Of a stretch of DNA of 13,268 nucleotides, positions 1 through 6,966 are shown in pieces. A model generated the notes under the pieces. That model was not told where the DNA came from. It did no database searches and was given only the letters and a program-made list of their open reading frames with translations. The stretch comes from Abyssibius sp040880065. GTDB lineage: Bacteria; Pseudomonadota; Alphaproteobacteria; Rhodobacterales; Rhodobacteraceae. A program made the translations under genes and the position numbers. The DNA is taken from NCBI GenBank assembly GCA_040880065.1, contig JBBDJE010000056.1:1-13268 (forward strand). The letters run 5' to 3'. Every line of letters begins with the position of its first letter. Position 1 is the stretch's first letter.

Positions 1-55
1 CGATCGTTCCGATGTTGCAATGCGGCTTATTCCGCTCAAACTTTGCCTTCGCCAT
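1..55 (-). CDS. tuf: Elongation factor Tu, first 18 codons (cut by window edge)
   Basis: Read on the minus strand from the ATG at 55-53, the bases spell MAKAKFERNKPHCNIGTI and then run off the window. This is the characteristic N-terminus of bacterial EF-Tu, which continues GHVDHGKTT in the family. EF-Tu is the GTPase that delivers aminoacyl-tRNA to the ribosome in the cytoplasm. A Shine-Dalgarno-like AAGGA lies at 68-64, eight bases before the ATG, which supports this start. The gene is divergent from the MFS transporter gene at 196. Only about 5% of the protein is visible, so nothing can be said about its integrity or which tuf copy it is. Confidence 0.9.
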   Translation of the reverse strand, partial: MAKAKFERNKPHCNIGTI

Positions 56-79
56 GACCTGATTCCTTATTCTGCGAAT

Positions 80-95
80 GCCCCCGGCCGGGGGC
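80..95. repeat. Perfect 16-bp GC palindrome in the tuf leader
   Basis: GCCCCCGGCCGGGGGC is its own reverse complement. It lies between the tuf start and the divergent MFS gene, probably in the tuf 5' leader. With no unpaired loop it would have to open a few central pairs to form a hairpin. It could be a protein site, a leader structure or chance in GC-rich DNA. No U-run follows on either strand, so it is not a typical terminator. Confidence 0.6.
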
Positions 96-112
96 GGTCA
101 ATTATCGGGGGT

Positions 113-141
113 CAGATAGTCGTCATTTGCAGAAAAATCAA
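113..141 (-). promoter_or_regulatory. Candidate sigma-70-type promoter for tuf
   Basis: On the minus strand TTGATT (141-136) is followed after 17 bases by TATCTG (118-113), about 58 bases before the tuf start codon. Spacing fits a housekeeping promoter, but the -10 match is only moderate. This is a prediction by eye. Confidence 0.3.
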
Positions 142-195
142 TGCCCAATTGCAAGCAGGCTTGCCCGCATCACGGCGATCTGCCAAGCCATTCAC

Positions 196-1416
196 ATGCG
201 CATTATGATCACATTTGCAGCCCTGCTGCTTTCGGTTACGCTTTTGCAGCTACATTCAGGCGCAATGGGGCCGCTGGATGCGTTGGCCGGGCTGGCTTTC
301 GGCTTCAGCTCAACGCAGGTCGGCATGCTGGGGTCGGCGCATTTTGTAGGATTTTTCATTGGCTGCTGGTGGGCGCCACGCCTGCTGGGTGCGGTTGGCC
401 ATACGCGTGGCTTTGCGGCCTTTGCCGCACTCGGTGCCATAGGTGCCATTGCGCATCCTATTTTCATTGGCCCCTATGCCTGGGCGCTGCTGCGGATCAT
501 GACAGGTCTGGCCGTTGCCGGATGTTTCACGATTGTCGAGGCGTGGCTGCATGCCAAGGTGACGAATGCCAATCGCGGCCGCGTGCTGGGGGCATATCGC
601 GTGGTCGATATGGGTGCTTCATTTGTGGCACAACTGCTGATCGGGGTGCTCGATCCGGTGTCATATGTTTCCTATAATATCATGGCGATTCTGTGCTGTG
701 CCGCGATCATGCCGCTGATGCTTACGCGCTCTGTGCCCCCAAACCTGCCCGAAGCCCCGCGCCTGCGGCCAATAAAGACCATGTTGCTCTCACCACTCGC
801 GGCGGCGGGCGTTATGGTGGCTGGTGTCACCTCGCCGGCTTTTCGCATGGTCGGGCCAGTTTACGGGCAAGAGGTTGGGCTGCGGGCTGATCAGATTGGC
901 CTGTTTCTGGCCACAGCCGTGGCCGGTGGGGCGATCAGCCAAATTCCCGCCGGCTGGCTGGCCGACCGTTACGACCGCCGCCATGTGCTAACCGGCATTT
1001 CGCTGGCCGCGGTCGCCGTCTGTCTGCTTACGGCATTCTTCGGGCAATACAGCCATAGCGTGGTATTTGTTGCGGCGTTTTTATTCGGCATCACCACCTT
1101 TCCGATCTTTTCGATCTCGTCTGCCCATGCCAATGATTTTGCCGCTGTTGACGATATGGTCGAAGTCGCGGCCTCACTGATGTTTCTCTATGGCATCGGG
1201 GCGATCGCCAGCCCACTTCTGGCCTCAATCCTCATCGACAATTATGGCGCAGGCAGCCTGTTTGTGATGATGGCCGTTGCGCATATTTTCCTAAGCCTGT
1301 TCGGCCTTTACCGCATGCGTGCCCGCCCGACACGCACGCGCAGCGCCTATAGCTATGTGCCGCGCACCAGCTTTGTGCTGGGCCGGCTGTTCAAGCGGCG
1401 AAATGGCGACCAATAG
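196..1416 (+). CDS. MFS transporter, YcaD-like
   Basis: This is a 406-residue, largely hydrophobic protein with about 12 predicted membrane segments, the size and layout of the major facilitator superfamily. The central-loop signature GWLADRYDRR (residues 253-262) is the repeat of MFS motif A that precedes the second bundle. The first half has a degenerate counterpart, GFFIGCWWAPRLLG, around TM2-TM3. Overall style resembles the YcaD/drug-efflux branch, which are inner-membrane proton-coupled exporters; the substrate cannot be read from sequence. The reading frame is open back to a TTG at 127, but ATG 196 or ATG 205 places TM1 near the N-terminus as usual in the family. Neither has a clear ribosome site, so the start is uncertain. 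It is divergent from tuf and ends 55 bases before metG, with which it could be co-transcribed. Confidence 0.85.
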   Translation: MRIMITFAALLLSVTLLQLHSGAMGPLDALAGLAFGFSSTQVGMLGSAHFVGFFIGCWWAPRLLGAVGHTRGFAAFAALGAIGAIAHPIFIGPYAWALLRIMTGLAVAGCFTIVEAWLHAKVTNANRGRVLGAYRVVDMGASFVAQLLIGVLDPVSYVSYNIMAILCCAAIMPLMLTRSVPPNLPEAPRLRPIKTMLLSPLAAAGVMVAGVTSPAFRMVGPVYGQEVGLRADQIGLFLATAVAGGAISQIPAGWLADRYDRRHVLTGISLAAVAVCLLTAFFGQYSHSVVFVAAFLFGITTFPIFSISSAHANDFAAVDDMVEVAASLMFLYGIGAIASPLLASILIDNYGAGSLFVMMAVAHIFLSLFGLYRMRARPTRTRSAYSYVPRTSFVLGRLFKRRNGDQ

Positions 1417-1471
1417 GCTGGAATGCTGCCCCGCCTTGCGATAAAGCAGCTCAAACTCTTAAGGATTCACC

Positions 1472-3181
1472 ATGACCCGCATACTTATCACCTCGGCCCT
1501 GCCCTATATCAACGGCATCAAGCATTTGGGCAATCTGGTTGGCAGCCAACTGCCATCCGATGCCTATGCCCGTTATATGCGCGCCCGTGGCAACGAGGTG
1601 ATGTTCATTTGCGCAACAGACGAGCATGGAACGCCCGCCGAACTGGCCGCCGCAAAGGCGGGCAAACCGGTGGATGAATTCTGCGCCGAAATGTGGCAGG
1701 TTCAAAAAGATATCGCCGACGGGTTCCGCCTGTCGTTTGACCATTTCGGTCGCTCATCCTCGGCCCGCAACCACGACCTGACCCAGCATTTTGCAGGCCG
1801 TCTGGCCGATGCCGGGCTGATCGAGGAAGTGAGCGAAAAGCAGGTTTACTCCCATGCCGATGGCCGTTTCCTGCCCGACCGTTACATCGAAGGCACCTGC
1901 CCCAATTGCGGGTTCGAGAATGCGCGTGGCGACCAGTGCGAAAACTGCACCAAGCAATTGGACCCGACCGACCTGATCAACCCGCGCAGCGCCATTTCCG
2001 GGTCCACCGATCTGGAAGTGCGTGACACAAAGCATTTATACCTGCGCCAATCCGCCATGCGCGCAAAACTGACCGAATGGATTGACAGCAAGAAAGACTG
2101 GCCGATTCTAACCACCTCGATCGCCAAAAAATGGCTGAATGACGGTGACGGGCTGCAAGACCGTGGCATCACCCGCGATCTGGCCTGGGGCGTGCCGGTG
2201 AAGCGTGGCACCGAAGATTGGCCGGGCATGGAGGGCAAGGTCTTCTATGTTTGGTTTGATGCCCCCATCGAATACATCTCCGCCACTGCCGAATGGGCCG
2301 ATGCCCACAGGCTTGACGATGCCGCATGGCAGCGCTGGTGGCGCACCGATCTGGGTGCCGATGATGTGCGCTATGTGCAATTCATGGGCAAAGACAACGT
2401 GCCGTTTCACACCTTGTCGTTTCCTGCCACGATCATGGGCTCAAACGAGCCTTGGAAGCTGGTTGACTATATCAAATCCTTCAACTGGCTGAATTATGAG
2501 GGTGGCAAATTTTCCACCAGCCAGGGGCGCGGCGTGTTCATGGATCAGGCGTTGGATATCATGCCATCCGATTATTGGCGCTGGTGGCTACTGTCCAACG
2601 CACCTGAATCCAGCGATGCCGATTTCACGTGGGAGAGCTTTCAGGCCGGTGTGAACAAAGATTTGGCCGATGTGCTCGGCAATTTCGTCAGCCGTGTTAC
2701 CAAGTTCTGCAACAGCAAGTTCGGCCCTGCCGTGCCCGAGGCGGGCAGCTATGGCCCTGCCGAAGACGCGCTGATCGCCGAGCTTGAAACCCGGCTGGCC
2801 GCCTATCAGGGCCATATGGACGCTATCGAGATCCGCAAGGCCACGGCCGAGCTGCGGGCCATTTGGGCGGCGGGCAACGAATATTTGCAGGCCACCGCAC
2901 CATGGACCCTGTTCAAGACCGACCCGGACGGCGCCGCCGCGATCATCAGGCTCGCGCTGAACCTAATTGGTATGTATGGCGCGCTGGCAAAACCTTTTGT
3001 GCCCGATGCGGCTACAACCATTCAGGGCGCGCTCAACACCACAGGGGAATGGCCAAGCGATGTAAAATCAGCGCTTTCTGCCCTGCAGCCCGGCCACGCC
3101 TTCAGCGTGCCAGAGGTGATGTTCGCCAAAATTACCGACGCGCAGCGCGAGGCGCTTGAAGCGCGGTTTGCAGGCGCGTAA
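1472..3181 (+). CDS. metG: Methionyl-tRNA synthetase
   Basis: The 569-residue product charges tRNA-Met with methionine using ATP, in the cytoplasm, and is essential. The class I signature appears as HLGN (residues 18-21, the HIGH motif) and KFSTS (346-350, the KMSKS motif). A four-cysteine zinc knuckle is complete: Cys143, Cys146, Cys156 and Cys159 in two CxxC pairs. The C-terminal anticodon-binding helical domain is present, but there is no appended tRNA-binding EMAP/Trbp111-like domain, which matches the shorter MetG form. AAGGA at 1461-1465 lies six bases before the ATG and fixes the start. The gene is 55 bases downstream of the MFS gene and its stop is 3 bases from the stop of the convergent trpA, so no separate terminator fits between them. 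Confidence 0.97.
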   Translation: MTRILITSALPYINGIKHLGNLVGSQLPSDAYARYMRARGNEVMFICATDEHGTPAELAAAKAGKPVDEFCAEMWQVQKDIADGFRLSFDHFGRSSSARNHDLTQHFAGRLADAGLIEEVSEKQVYSHADGRFLPDRYIEGTCPNCGFENARGDQCENCTKQLDPTDLINPRSAISGSTDLEVRDTKHLYLRQSAMRAKLTEWIDSKKDWPILTTSIAKKWLNDGDGLQDRGITRDLAWGVPVKRGTEDWPGMEGKVFYVWFDAPIEYISATAEWADAHRLDDAAWQRWWRTDLGADDVRYVQFMGKDNVPFHTLSFPATIMGSNEPWKLVDYIKSFNWLNYEGGKFSTSQGRGVFMDQALDIMPSDYWRWWLLSNAPESSDADFTWESFQAGVNKDLADVLGNFVSRVTKFCNSKFGPAVPEAGSYGPAEDALIAELETRLAAYQGHMDAIEIRKATAELRAIWAAGNEYLQATAPWTLFKTDPDGAAAIIRLALNLIGMYGALAKPFVPDAATTIQGALNTTGEWPSDVKSALSALQPGHAFSVPEVMFAKITDAQREALEARFAGA

Positions 3182-3184
3182 CGC

Positions 3185-3976
3185 CTAGGCGCTATGCGCG
3201 CCTTTTGCCAGCGCGGCCACGAATTCGAGCACCGCGGCGGCGGGCTGCCCTTCGCCGATTTTGCTGACAATAGCCGAGCCGACAACCGCACCATCGGCCA
3301 CTTCGGCAATCGCCTGCGCCCCTGCCGGGGTTTTAATGCCAAAGCCAACGCAAACCGGTAATGCGGTTGCCGCTTTTATGCGCGCTACTTCGGGCGCTAC
3401 GGCACCGGCATCAGCTTCAGCCGCGCCGGTTATGCCGTTGATTGATACATAATAGATAAAGCCGGAGGTGTTTTTCAGCACAGCAGGCAGGCGGGCATTA
3501 TCGGTGGTTGGCGTGGTCAGGCGAATGAAGTTCAGGCCCGCCGCCTGCGCGGGCAAACAAAGCTCGCTGTCTTCTTCGGGCGGCAGGTCGACCACGATCA
3601 GCCCGTCGACACCGGCCTCAACGGCGGCGGTCACAAAGGTTTCTACGCCCATTGCGAAAATCGGGTTGTAATACCCCATCAGCACAATCGGGGTAATATC
3701 ATCGCCAGCGCGAAAAGCGCGCACCATGTCGAGCACACGACAAAGCGTCATACCCGCTTCGAGCGCCCGCTGGCCAGCCAGTTGAATCGCCGGACCATCG
3801 GCCATCGGGTCAGTAAACGGCATGCCTAGTTCGATAATATCGGCACCGGCGGCCGGAAGACCCTTCACAATTTCTAGCGAAGCATCATAGCCCGGGTCGC
3901 CAGCCATGACGAAGGTCACAAAGGCCTTGCGGTTCTGGCTTTTCAGTTCGGCGAACTTGGCATCAATCCGGGTCAT
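3185..3976 (-). CDS. trpA: Tryptophan synthase alpha subunit
   Basis: The 263-residue TIM-barrel protein cleaves indole-3-glycerol phosphate to indole and glyceraldehyde-3-phosphate. It passes indole to the TrpB subunit for tryptophan synthesis. The family signature IELGMPFTDPMADGP holds the two catalytic acids at the canonical positions, Glu49 and Asp60. The phosphate-binding end VCVGFGIKTP and the GAVVGSAIV strand are intact. The frame is open to 4030, but the ATG at 3976 gives the usual N-terminus and is preceded by AGGAG about eight bases upstream; the 18-residue extension would be translated from a repeat element. trpB is not next to it here: the gene stands alone and converges on metG. 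Confidence 0.97.
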   Translation of the reverse strand: MTRIDAKFAELKSQNRKAFVTFVMAGDPGYDASLEIVKGLPAAGADIIELGMPFTDPMADGPAIQLAGQRALEAGMTLCRVLDMVRAFRAGDDITPIVLMGYYNPIFAMGVETFVTAAVEAGVDGLIVVDLPPEEDSELCLPAQAAGLNFIRLTTPTTDNARLPAVLKNTSGFIYYVSINGITGAAEADAGAVAPEVARIKAATALPVCVGFGIKTPAGAQAIAEVADGAVVGSAIVSKIGEGQPAAAVLEFVAALAKGAHSA

Positions 3977-3994
3977 CGTCGGCTCCTGTCCAGA

Positions 3995-4040
3995 GCATGT
4001 TGCAGAAAAGTCGGAACCGGTTTTCTGCATTTAAACATGC
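3995..4040. repeat. Interrupted inverted repeat with AACCGGTT core
   Basis: The left arm GCATGTTGCAGAAAA (3995-4009) is matched by TTTTCTGC (4021-4028) and, after a 5-base interruption, AACATGC (4034-4040). The 11-base middle plus the first bases of the right arm contain a second, nested palindrome, AACCGGTT (4015-4022). The element sits in the trpA leader, 18 bases before its start codon. From memory it resembles dispersed intergenic palindromes with a GAAAACCGGTT core that are common in alphaproteobacterial genomes; that likeness was not checked. It has no U-run on either side. Confidence 0.7.
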
Positions 4041-4049
4041 GGTATTAGA

Positions 4050-4078
4050 AATTTAGAATGCACACGGGTTTGGCCCAA
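4050..4078 (-). promoter_or_regulatory. Candidate promoter for trpA
   Basis: On the minus strand TTGGGC (4078-4073) and TAAATT (4055-4050) are 17 bases apart, upstream of the inverted repeat and the trpA start. If used, the palindrome 3995-4040 would be transcribed in the trpA leader. Matches to consensus are partial. Confidence 0.3.
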
Positions 4079-4102
4079 TGCTCGTGGGAAATCAACTTGC
4101 AT

Positions 4103-4132
4103 TTGGTGATTTTCGACAAGCGGCGCTATATT
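4103..4132 (+). promoter_or_regulatory. Candidate promoter for the MoaD/ThiS-like gene pair
   Basis: TTGGTG (4103-4108) and TATATT (4127-4132) are separated by 18 bases, about 140 bases upstream of the ATG at 4275. The -10 is good and the -35 partial. The implied leader contains the small hairpin at 4173-4193. Confidence 0.3.
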
Positions 4133-4172
4133 TGCCCCGGCAAGCATACGAGGCCACCATCACCCTGACCGC

Positions 4173-4193
4173 AAGCTGCCATTGCGGCAGTTT
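4173..4193 (+). other. Small hairpin in the leader of the MoaD/ThiS-like gene
   Basis: AAGCTGCC (4173-4180) can pair with GGCAGTTT (4186-4193), including one G-U pair, across the loop ATTGC. The T-rich tail TTTGTT overlaps its 3' side, so it might be a weak attenuator, but the T-run is broken by G. It may equally be chance. Confidence 0.25.
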
Positions 4194-4274
4194 GTTGGCG
4201 CAAAAAGCTGGCGTTTTCTCGACAGATTGCACGAATCGCCGTGTTTGGGCATTCTGGGCCAAAGGAGGGCGTGC

Positions 4275-4544
4275 ATGGCAACGATCCGCTTTACGGCAAA
4301 CCTTGCCCGCCACCGCCCGGTGCCGGTGCTGCTCGCCAACGGTGAAACGCTCGCTTGCGCGCTCCAAAACGCCATGAAAGACGATGCGCTGCTCGCCAGC
4401 TATGTGCTTGATGAGCAGGGGCGCCTGCGCAAGCACGTAAATATATTCATCGACGGTGCTCTGCTGCGCGACCGCATAAAACTGTCTGACCCGCTTACGC
4501 CAAACGCCGAAATCTACATCATGCAAGCCCTTTCAGGAGGATGA
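4275..4544 (+). CDS. MoaD/ThiS-like ubiquitin-fold protein ending in Gly-Gly
   Basis: This 89-residue protein has the beta-grasp layout of sulfur carriers: an N-terminal strand (IRFTANL), a middle helix (ETLACALQNAMKD), the late strand and turn KHVNIFIDGALLRD, then LSDPLTPNAEIYIMQALSGG. Family members end in an exposed Gly-Gly whose C-terminus is adenylated by an E1-like enzyme and thiocarboxylated, to supply sulfur for molybdopterin, thiamine and other products. Here Gly88-Gly89 are the last two residues, so no processing would be needed. The start ATG has a strong AAAGGAGGG at 4261-4269. No moaE, thiG or E1 gene is nearby, so it is unlikely to be the ordinary MoaD or ThiS, and its target is unknown. 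It is tightly coupled to the propeller gene that follows, one base away. Confidence 0.85.
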   Translation: MATIRFTANLARHRPVPVLLANGETLACALQNAMKDDALLASYVLDEQGRLRKHVNIFIDGALLRDRIKLSDPLTPNAEIYIMQALSGG

Positions 4545-4545
4545 A

Positions 4546-5625
4546 ATGAGCAACCGTCTGCATATTGGCACCCGCAAAGGGCTGTTTCATTACGCGCGCG
4601 GCGCGACTGGCTGGCAGCTTTCCGGTGCGCCCGCCTTTTTGGCCGAGCCTGTCACTGCCTTTTTGGTCGATCAGCGCGACGGGGCGCACTATGTCGCACT
4701 TCAGCACGGGCATTTCGGATGCAAGTTCCACCGCAGTCAGGACAATGGCGCAAGCTGGCAGGAGTTGCCCACCCCCGCCTACCCTGCCTCTGATGCGCCC
4801 GACGCGCCCGCGCTGGATATGATCTGGGTGCTTAGCCCCGGCGGCGCTGACCAGCCGGGGCTGATCTGGGCGGGCACCTTGCCCGGCGGGCTGTTCAAGT
4901 CAACCAACCATGGCGAAAACTGGGAACTGGTTGAAAGCCTGTGGGAACGCCCCGAGCGCGCCAAATGGTTTGGTGGCGGGTACGATCATCCCGGCATCCA
5001 TTCCATCATCACCGACCCGCGTGACAGCAAGCACATCACCCTTGGCGTCTCCTGCGGCGGGTGCTGGCACAGTTTTGATGGCGCTCAAAGCTGGGCGCAG
5101 GCGGGCCACGGCTTCAACGCCACATTCCTGCCCCCCGAACAGGCAAGCGACCCCACTTCGCAAGACCCGCATTTCATTGCCGCATGCGCCAGCGCGCCGG
5201 ACAGGGTTTGGTGCCAGCATCATTGCGGCGTCTATCGCTCGGATGATGGAGCCATGAACTTCACCGAGCTGCACAATGTCCCGCCCTCCAACTTTGGCTT
5301 TGCCGTCGCCGCCCACCCGCATGATCCCGAAACCGCATGGTTCGCACCCGCCGTGAAAGATGAATGCCGCGTGCCGGTGAACGGCAAATTTGTCATTACC
5401 CGCACACGCGATGGCGGGCAGAGCTTTGAGATTCTCGACAATGGCCTGCCCACTTTCCCAAGCTACGACCTTGTCTACCGCCATGCGCTGATAGTCGATG
5501 AAACCGGCAACCGGCTGGCCACAGGCTCCACGACCGGCAATCTGTGGGTCAGCGAGGATATGGGCGATAGCTGGCAGCAGCTTTCAAGCACCCTGCCGCC
5601 CATTGCAACGCTCACCTTCAGCTAG
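4546..5625 (+). CDS. Six-Asp-box beta-propeller (sialidase/BNR-like) protein
   Basis: The 359-residue protein carries six Asp-box motifs (S/TxDxGxxW/F) at residues 64-71, 119-126, 176-183, 232-239, 287-294 and 336-343, spaced roughly 45-60 residues apart, as expected for a beta-propeller. Such proteins are usually labelled exo-alpha-sialidase or glycosyl hydrolase. Asp boxes only mark the fold, however, and I see no sialidase Arg-triad signature, so enzymatic activity is unproven. The N-terminus (MSNRLHIGTRKGLF) is not a signal peptide and the protein appears soluble and cytoplasmic. Histidine- and cysteine-rich patches such as HHCG near 225 and CGGCWHSFDG near 170-180 might bind metal or a partner. 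Its ribosome site AGGAGG (4535-4540) lies in the last codons of the upstream MoaD/ThiS-like gene, so the two are very likely translated together. Confidence 0.8.
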   Translation: MSNRLHIGTRKGLFHYARGATGWQLSGAPAFLAEPVTAFLVDQRDGAHYVALQHGHFGCKFHRSQDNGASWQELPTPAYPASDAPDAPALDMIWVLSPGGADQPGLIWAGTLPGGLFKSTNHGENWELVESLWERPERAKWFGGGYDHPGIHSIITDPRDSKHITLGVSCGGCWHSFDGAQSWAQAGHGFNATFLPPEQASDPTSQDPHFIAACASAPDRVWCQHHCGVYRSDDGAMNFTELHNVPPSNFGFAVAAHPHDPETAWFAPAVKDECRVPVNGKFVITRTRDGGQSFEILDNGLPTFPSYDLVYRHALIVDETGNRLATGSTTGNLWVSEDMGDSWQQLSSTLPPIATLTFS

Positions 5626-5774
5626 AAGCGCGGCCCGGCCTGCTCTGGCCAAAGCACTTGATTGCCGCTTGCCCCTTGACCGACCCCGCCACCCGCCACT
5701 AGATGCGCGCTTAGCTGCGCATTGGGCAGTTCAAGCTGCGAAACTGCGGCGCAAACTGGCGAAGGAAAGTGGAT

Positions 5775-6872
5775 ATGGGTTTCAAGACCGGAATCGTGGG
5801 CCTGCCTAATGTTGGCAAATCGACGCTGTTCAATGCGCTCACCCGCACGGCAGCCGCGCAAGCCGCCAACTTCCCCTTTTGCACGATCGAGCCGAATGTC
5901 GGCGAGGTTTCGGTGCCCGATGCGCGGCTGGACAAGCTCGCCGCGATTGCGGGCTCCAAACAGATCATCCCCACCCGCATGACCTTTGTCGATATTGCCG
6001 GCCTTGTGCGCGGGGCCTCCAAAGGCGAAGGGTTGGGCAACCAGTTTTTGGCCAATATCCGCGAATGCGACGCCATTGCCCATGTGCTGCGCTGCTTTGA
6101 AGATGACGACATCACCCATGTCGAAGGCCGGGTTGACCCGGTCGCCGATGCCGAAACGATCGAGACCGAACTGATGCTCGCCGATCTGGAAAGCATCGAG
6201 CGGCGCCTTGCCAACCTGCAACGAAAACTGCGTGGCGGCGACAAGGACTCCGCTGAACAGGCCGACTTGCTGGCCCGCGCCAAAGTAGCGCTGGAAGAAG
6301 GCCGCCCCGCGCGCACGGTCAGCATTGGCGCGGATGAAGAAAAACCGTGGCGCATGCTGCAGCTTCTGACCGCCAAGCCGGTGCTGTTTGTCTGCAATGT
6401 CGAAGAATCCGCGGCTGCCGAGGGCAACAGCCAATCAGCACTTGTGGCTGAAATGGCGGCGGCGCAGGGTGCGGGCTGCGTGGTCATTTCTGCGGCAATC
6501 GAGGAAGAAATCAGCCAGCTTGATGCTGACGAGCGCAGCATGTTCCTTGAAGAGCTTGGCCTGCACGAGGCCGGGCTTGACCGGTTGATCCGCGCGGGCC
6601 ACGACCTGCTTGGCCTGCAAACCTATTTCACCGTCGGCCCGAAAGAGGCGCGCGCCTGGACCATCGCGGAAGGCTCGACCGCCCCGCAGGCTGCGGGTGT
6701 CATTCATGGCGATTTCGAGCGCGGCTTCATCCGGGCTGAAACCATCGCCTATGACGAGTTTATCGCACATAACGGCGAAGCTGGCGCGCGCGAAGCTGGC
6801 AAGCTGCGCGCCGAGGGCAAATCCTACATCGTCAAAGACGGCGATGTGTTGCATTTTCTGTTTAATACCTAG
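5775..6872 (+). CDS. ychF: Obg-like ATPase YchF
   Basis: The 365-residue P-loop protein belongs to the YchF/OLA1 branch of TRAFAC GTPase-like proteins. These prefer ATP and bind ribosomes, and are linked to stress and redox responses. The P-loop GLPNVGKST is at residues 9-17 and the G3 motif DIAGLV at 73-78. The G4 position reads NVEE (208-211) instead of NKxD, the known change that permits ATP. A coiled-coil helical insertion spans roughly 130-200. The C-terminal TGS domain runs from YFTVGPKEARAW to VKDGDVLHFLFNT. A GTG lies two codons upstream, but the ATG at 5775 with GAAGGAAA six bases before it gives the standard MGFKTGIVG start. It lies 149 bases after the propeller gene; that gap shows no clear terminator. 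Confidence 0.97.
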   Translation: MGFKTGIVGLPNVGKSTLFNALTRTAAAQAANFPFCTIEPNVGEVSVPDARLDKLAAIAGSKQIIPTRMTFVDIAGLVRGASKGEGLGNQFLANIRECDAIAHVLRCFEDDDITHVEGRVDPVADAETIETELMLADLESIERRLANLQRKLRGGDKDSAEQADLLARAKVALEEGRPARTVSIGADEEKPWRMLQLLTAKPVLFVCNVEESAAAEGNSQSALVAEMAAAQGAGCVVISAAIEEEISQLDADERSMFLEELGLHEAGLDRLIRAGHDLLGLQTYFTVGPKEARAWTIAEGSTAPQAAGVIHGDFERGFIRAETIAYDEFIAHNGEAGAREAGKLRAEGKSYIVKDGDVLHFLFNT

Positions 6873-6873
6873 C

Positions 6874-6926
6874 CGTTAACCAATTCTCCACCTGCGTTAA
6901 CCAAAAATTTCAGCCAAAGCTTAACG
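6874..6926 (+). promoter_or_regulatory. Repeated CGTTAACCAA sites upstream of the RTX gene
   Basis: CGTTAACCAA occurs twice (6874-6883 and 6895-6904) with starts exactly 21 bases apart, two helical turns. An inverted CGTTAA occurs at 6921-6926. The spacing suggests a regulator binding one DNA face upstream of the RTX gene. TTAACC resembles a CtrA half-site (TTAACCAT), but the classical TTAA-N7-TTAA arrangement is absent. No clear -35/-10 pair was found. Confidence 0.4.
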
Positions 6927-6966
6927 CCTGCCCCTCACCCTGATCCTCTGGTGAAGGAGCAGGTAA

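Noticed and set aside
2507..2521. KFSTS in place of KMSKS in MetRS as a broken active site
   Set aside because: Phe at the second position and Ser/Thr variation are known in short-form MetRS, and all other motifs are intact, so this is a normal variant.
5622..6541. Two long minus-strand frames of 270 and 276 residues over ychF
   Set aside because: They are antisense to a clearly identified gene and show no family character; the long opening reflects third-position GC bias.
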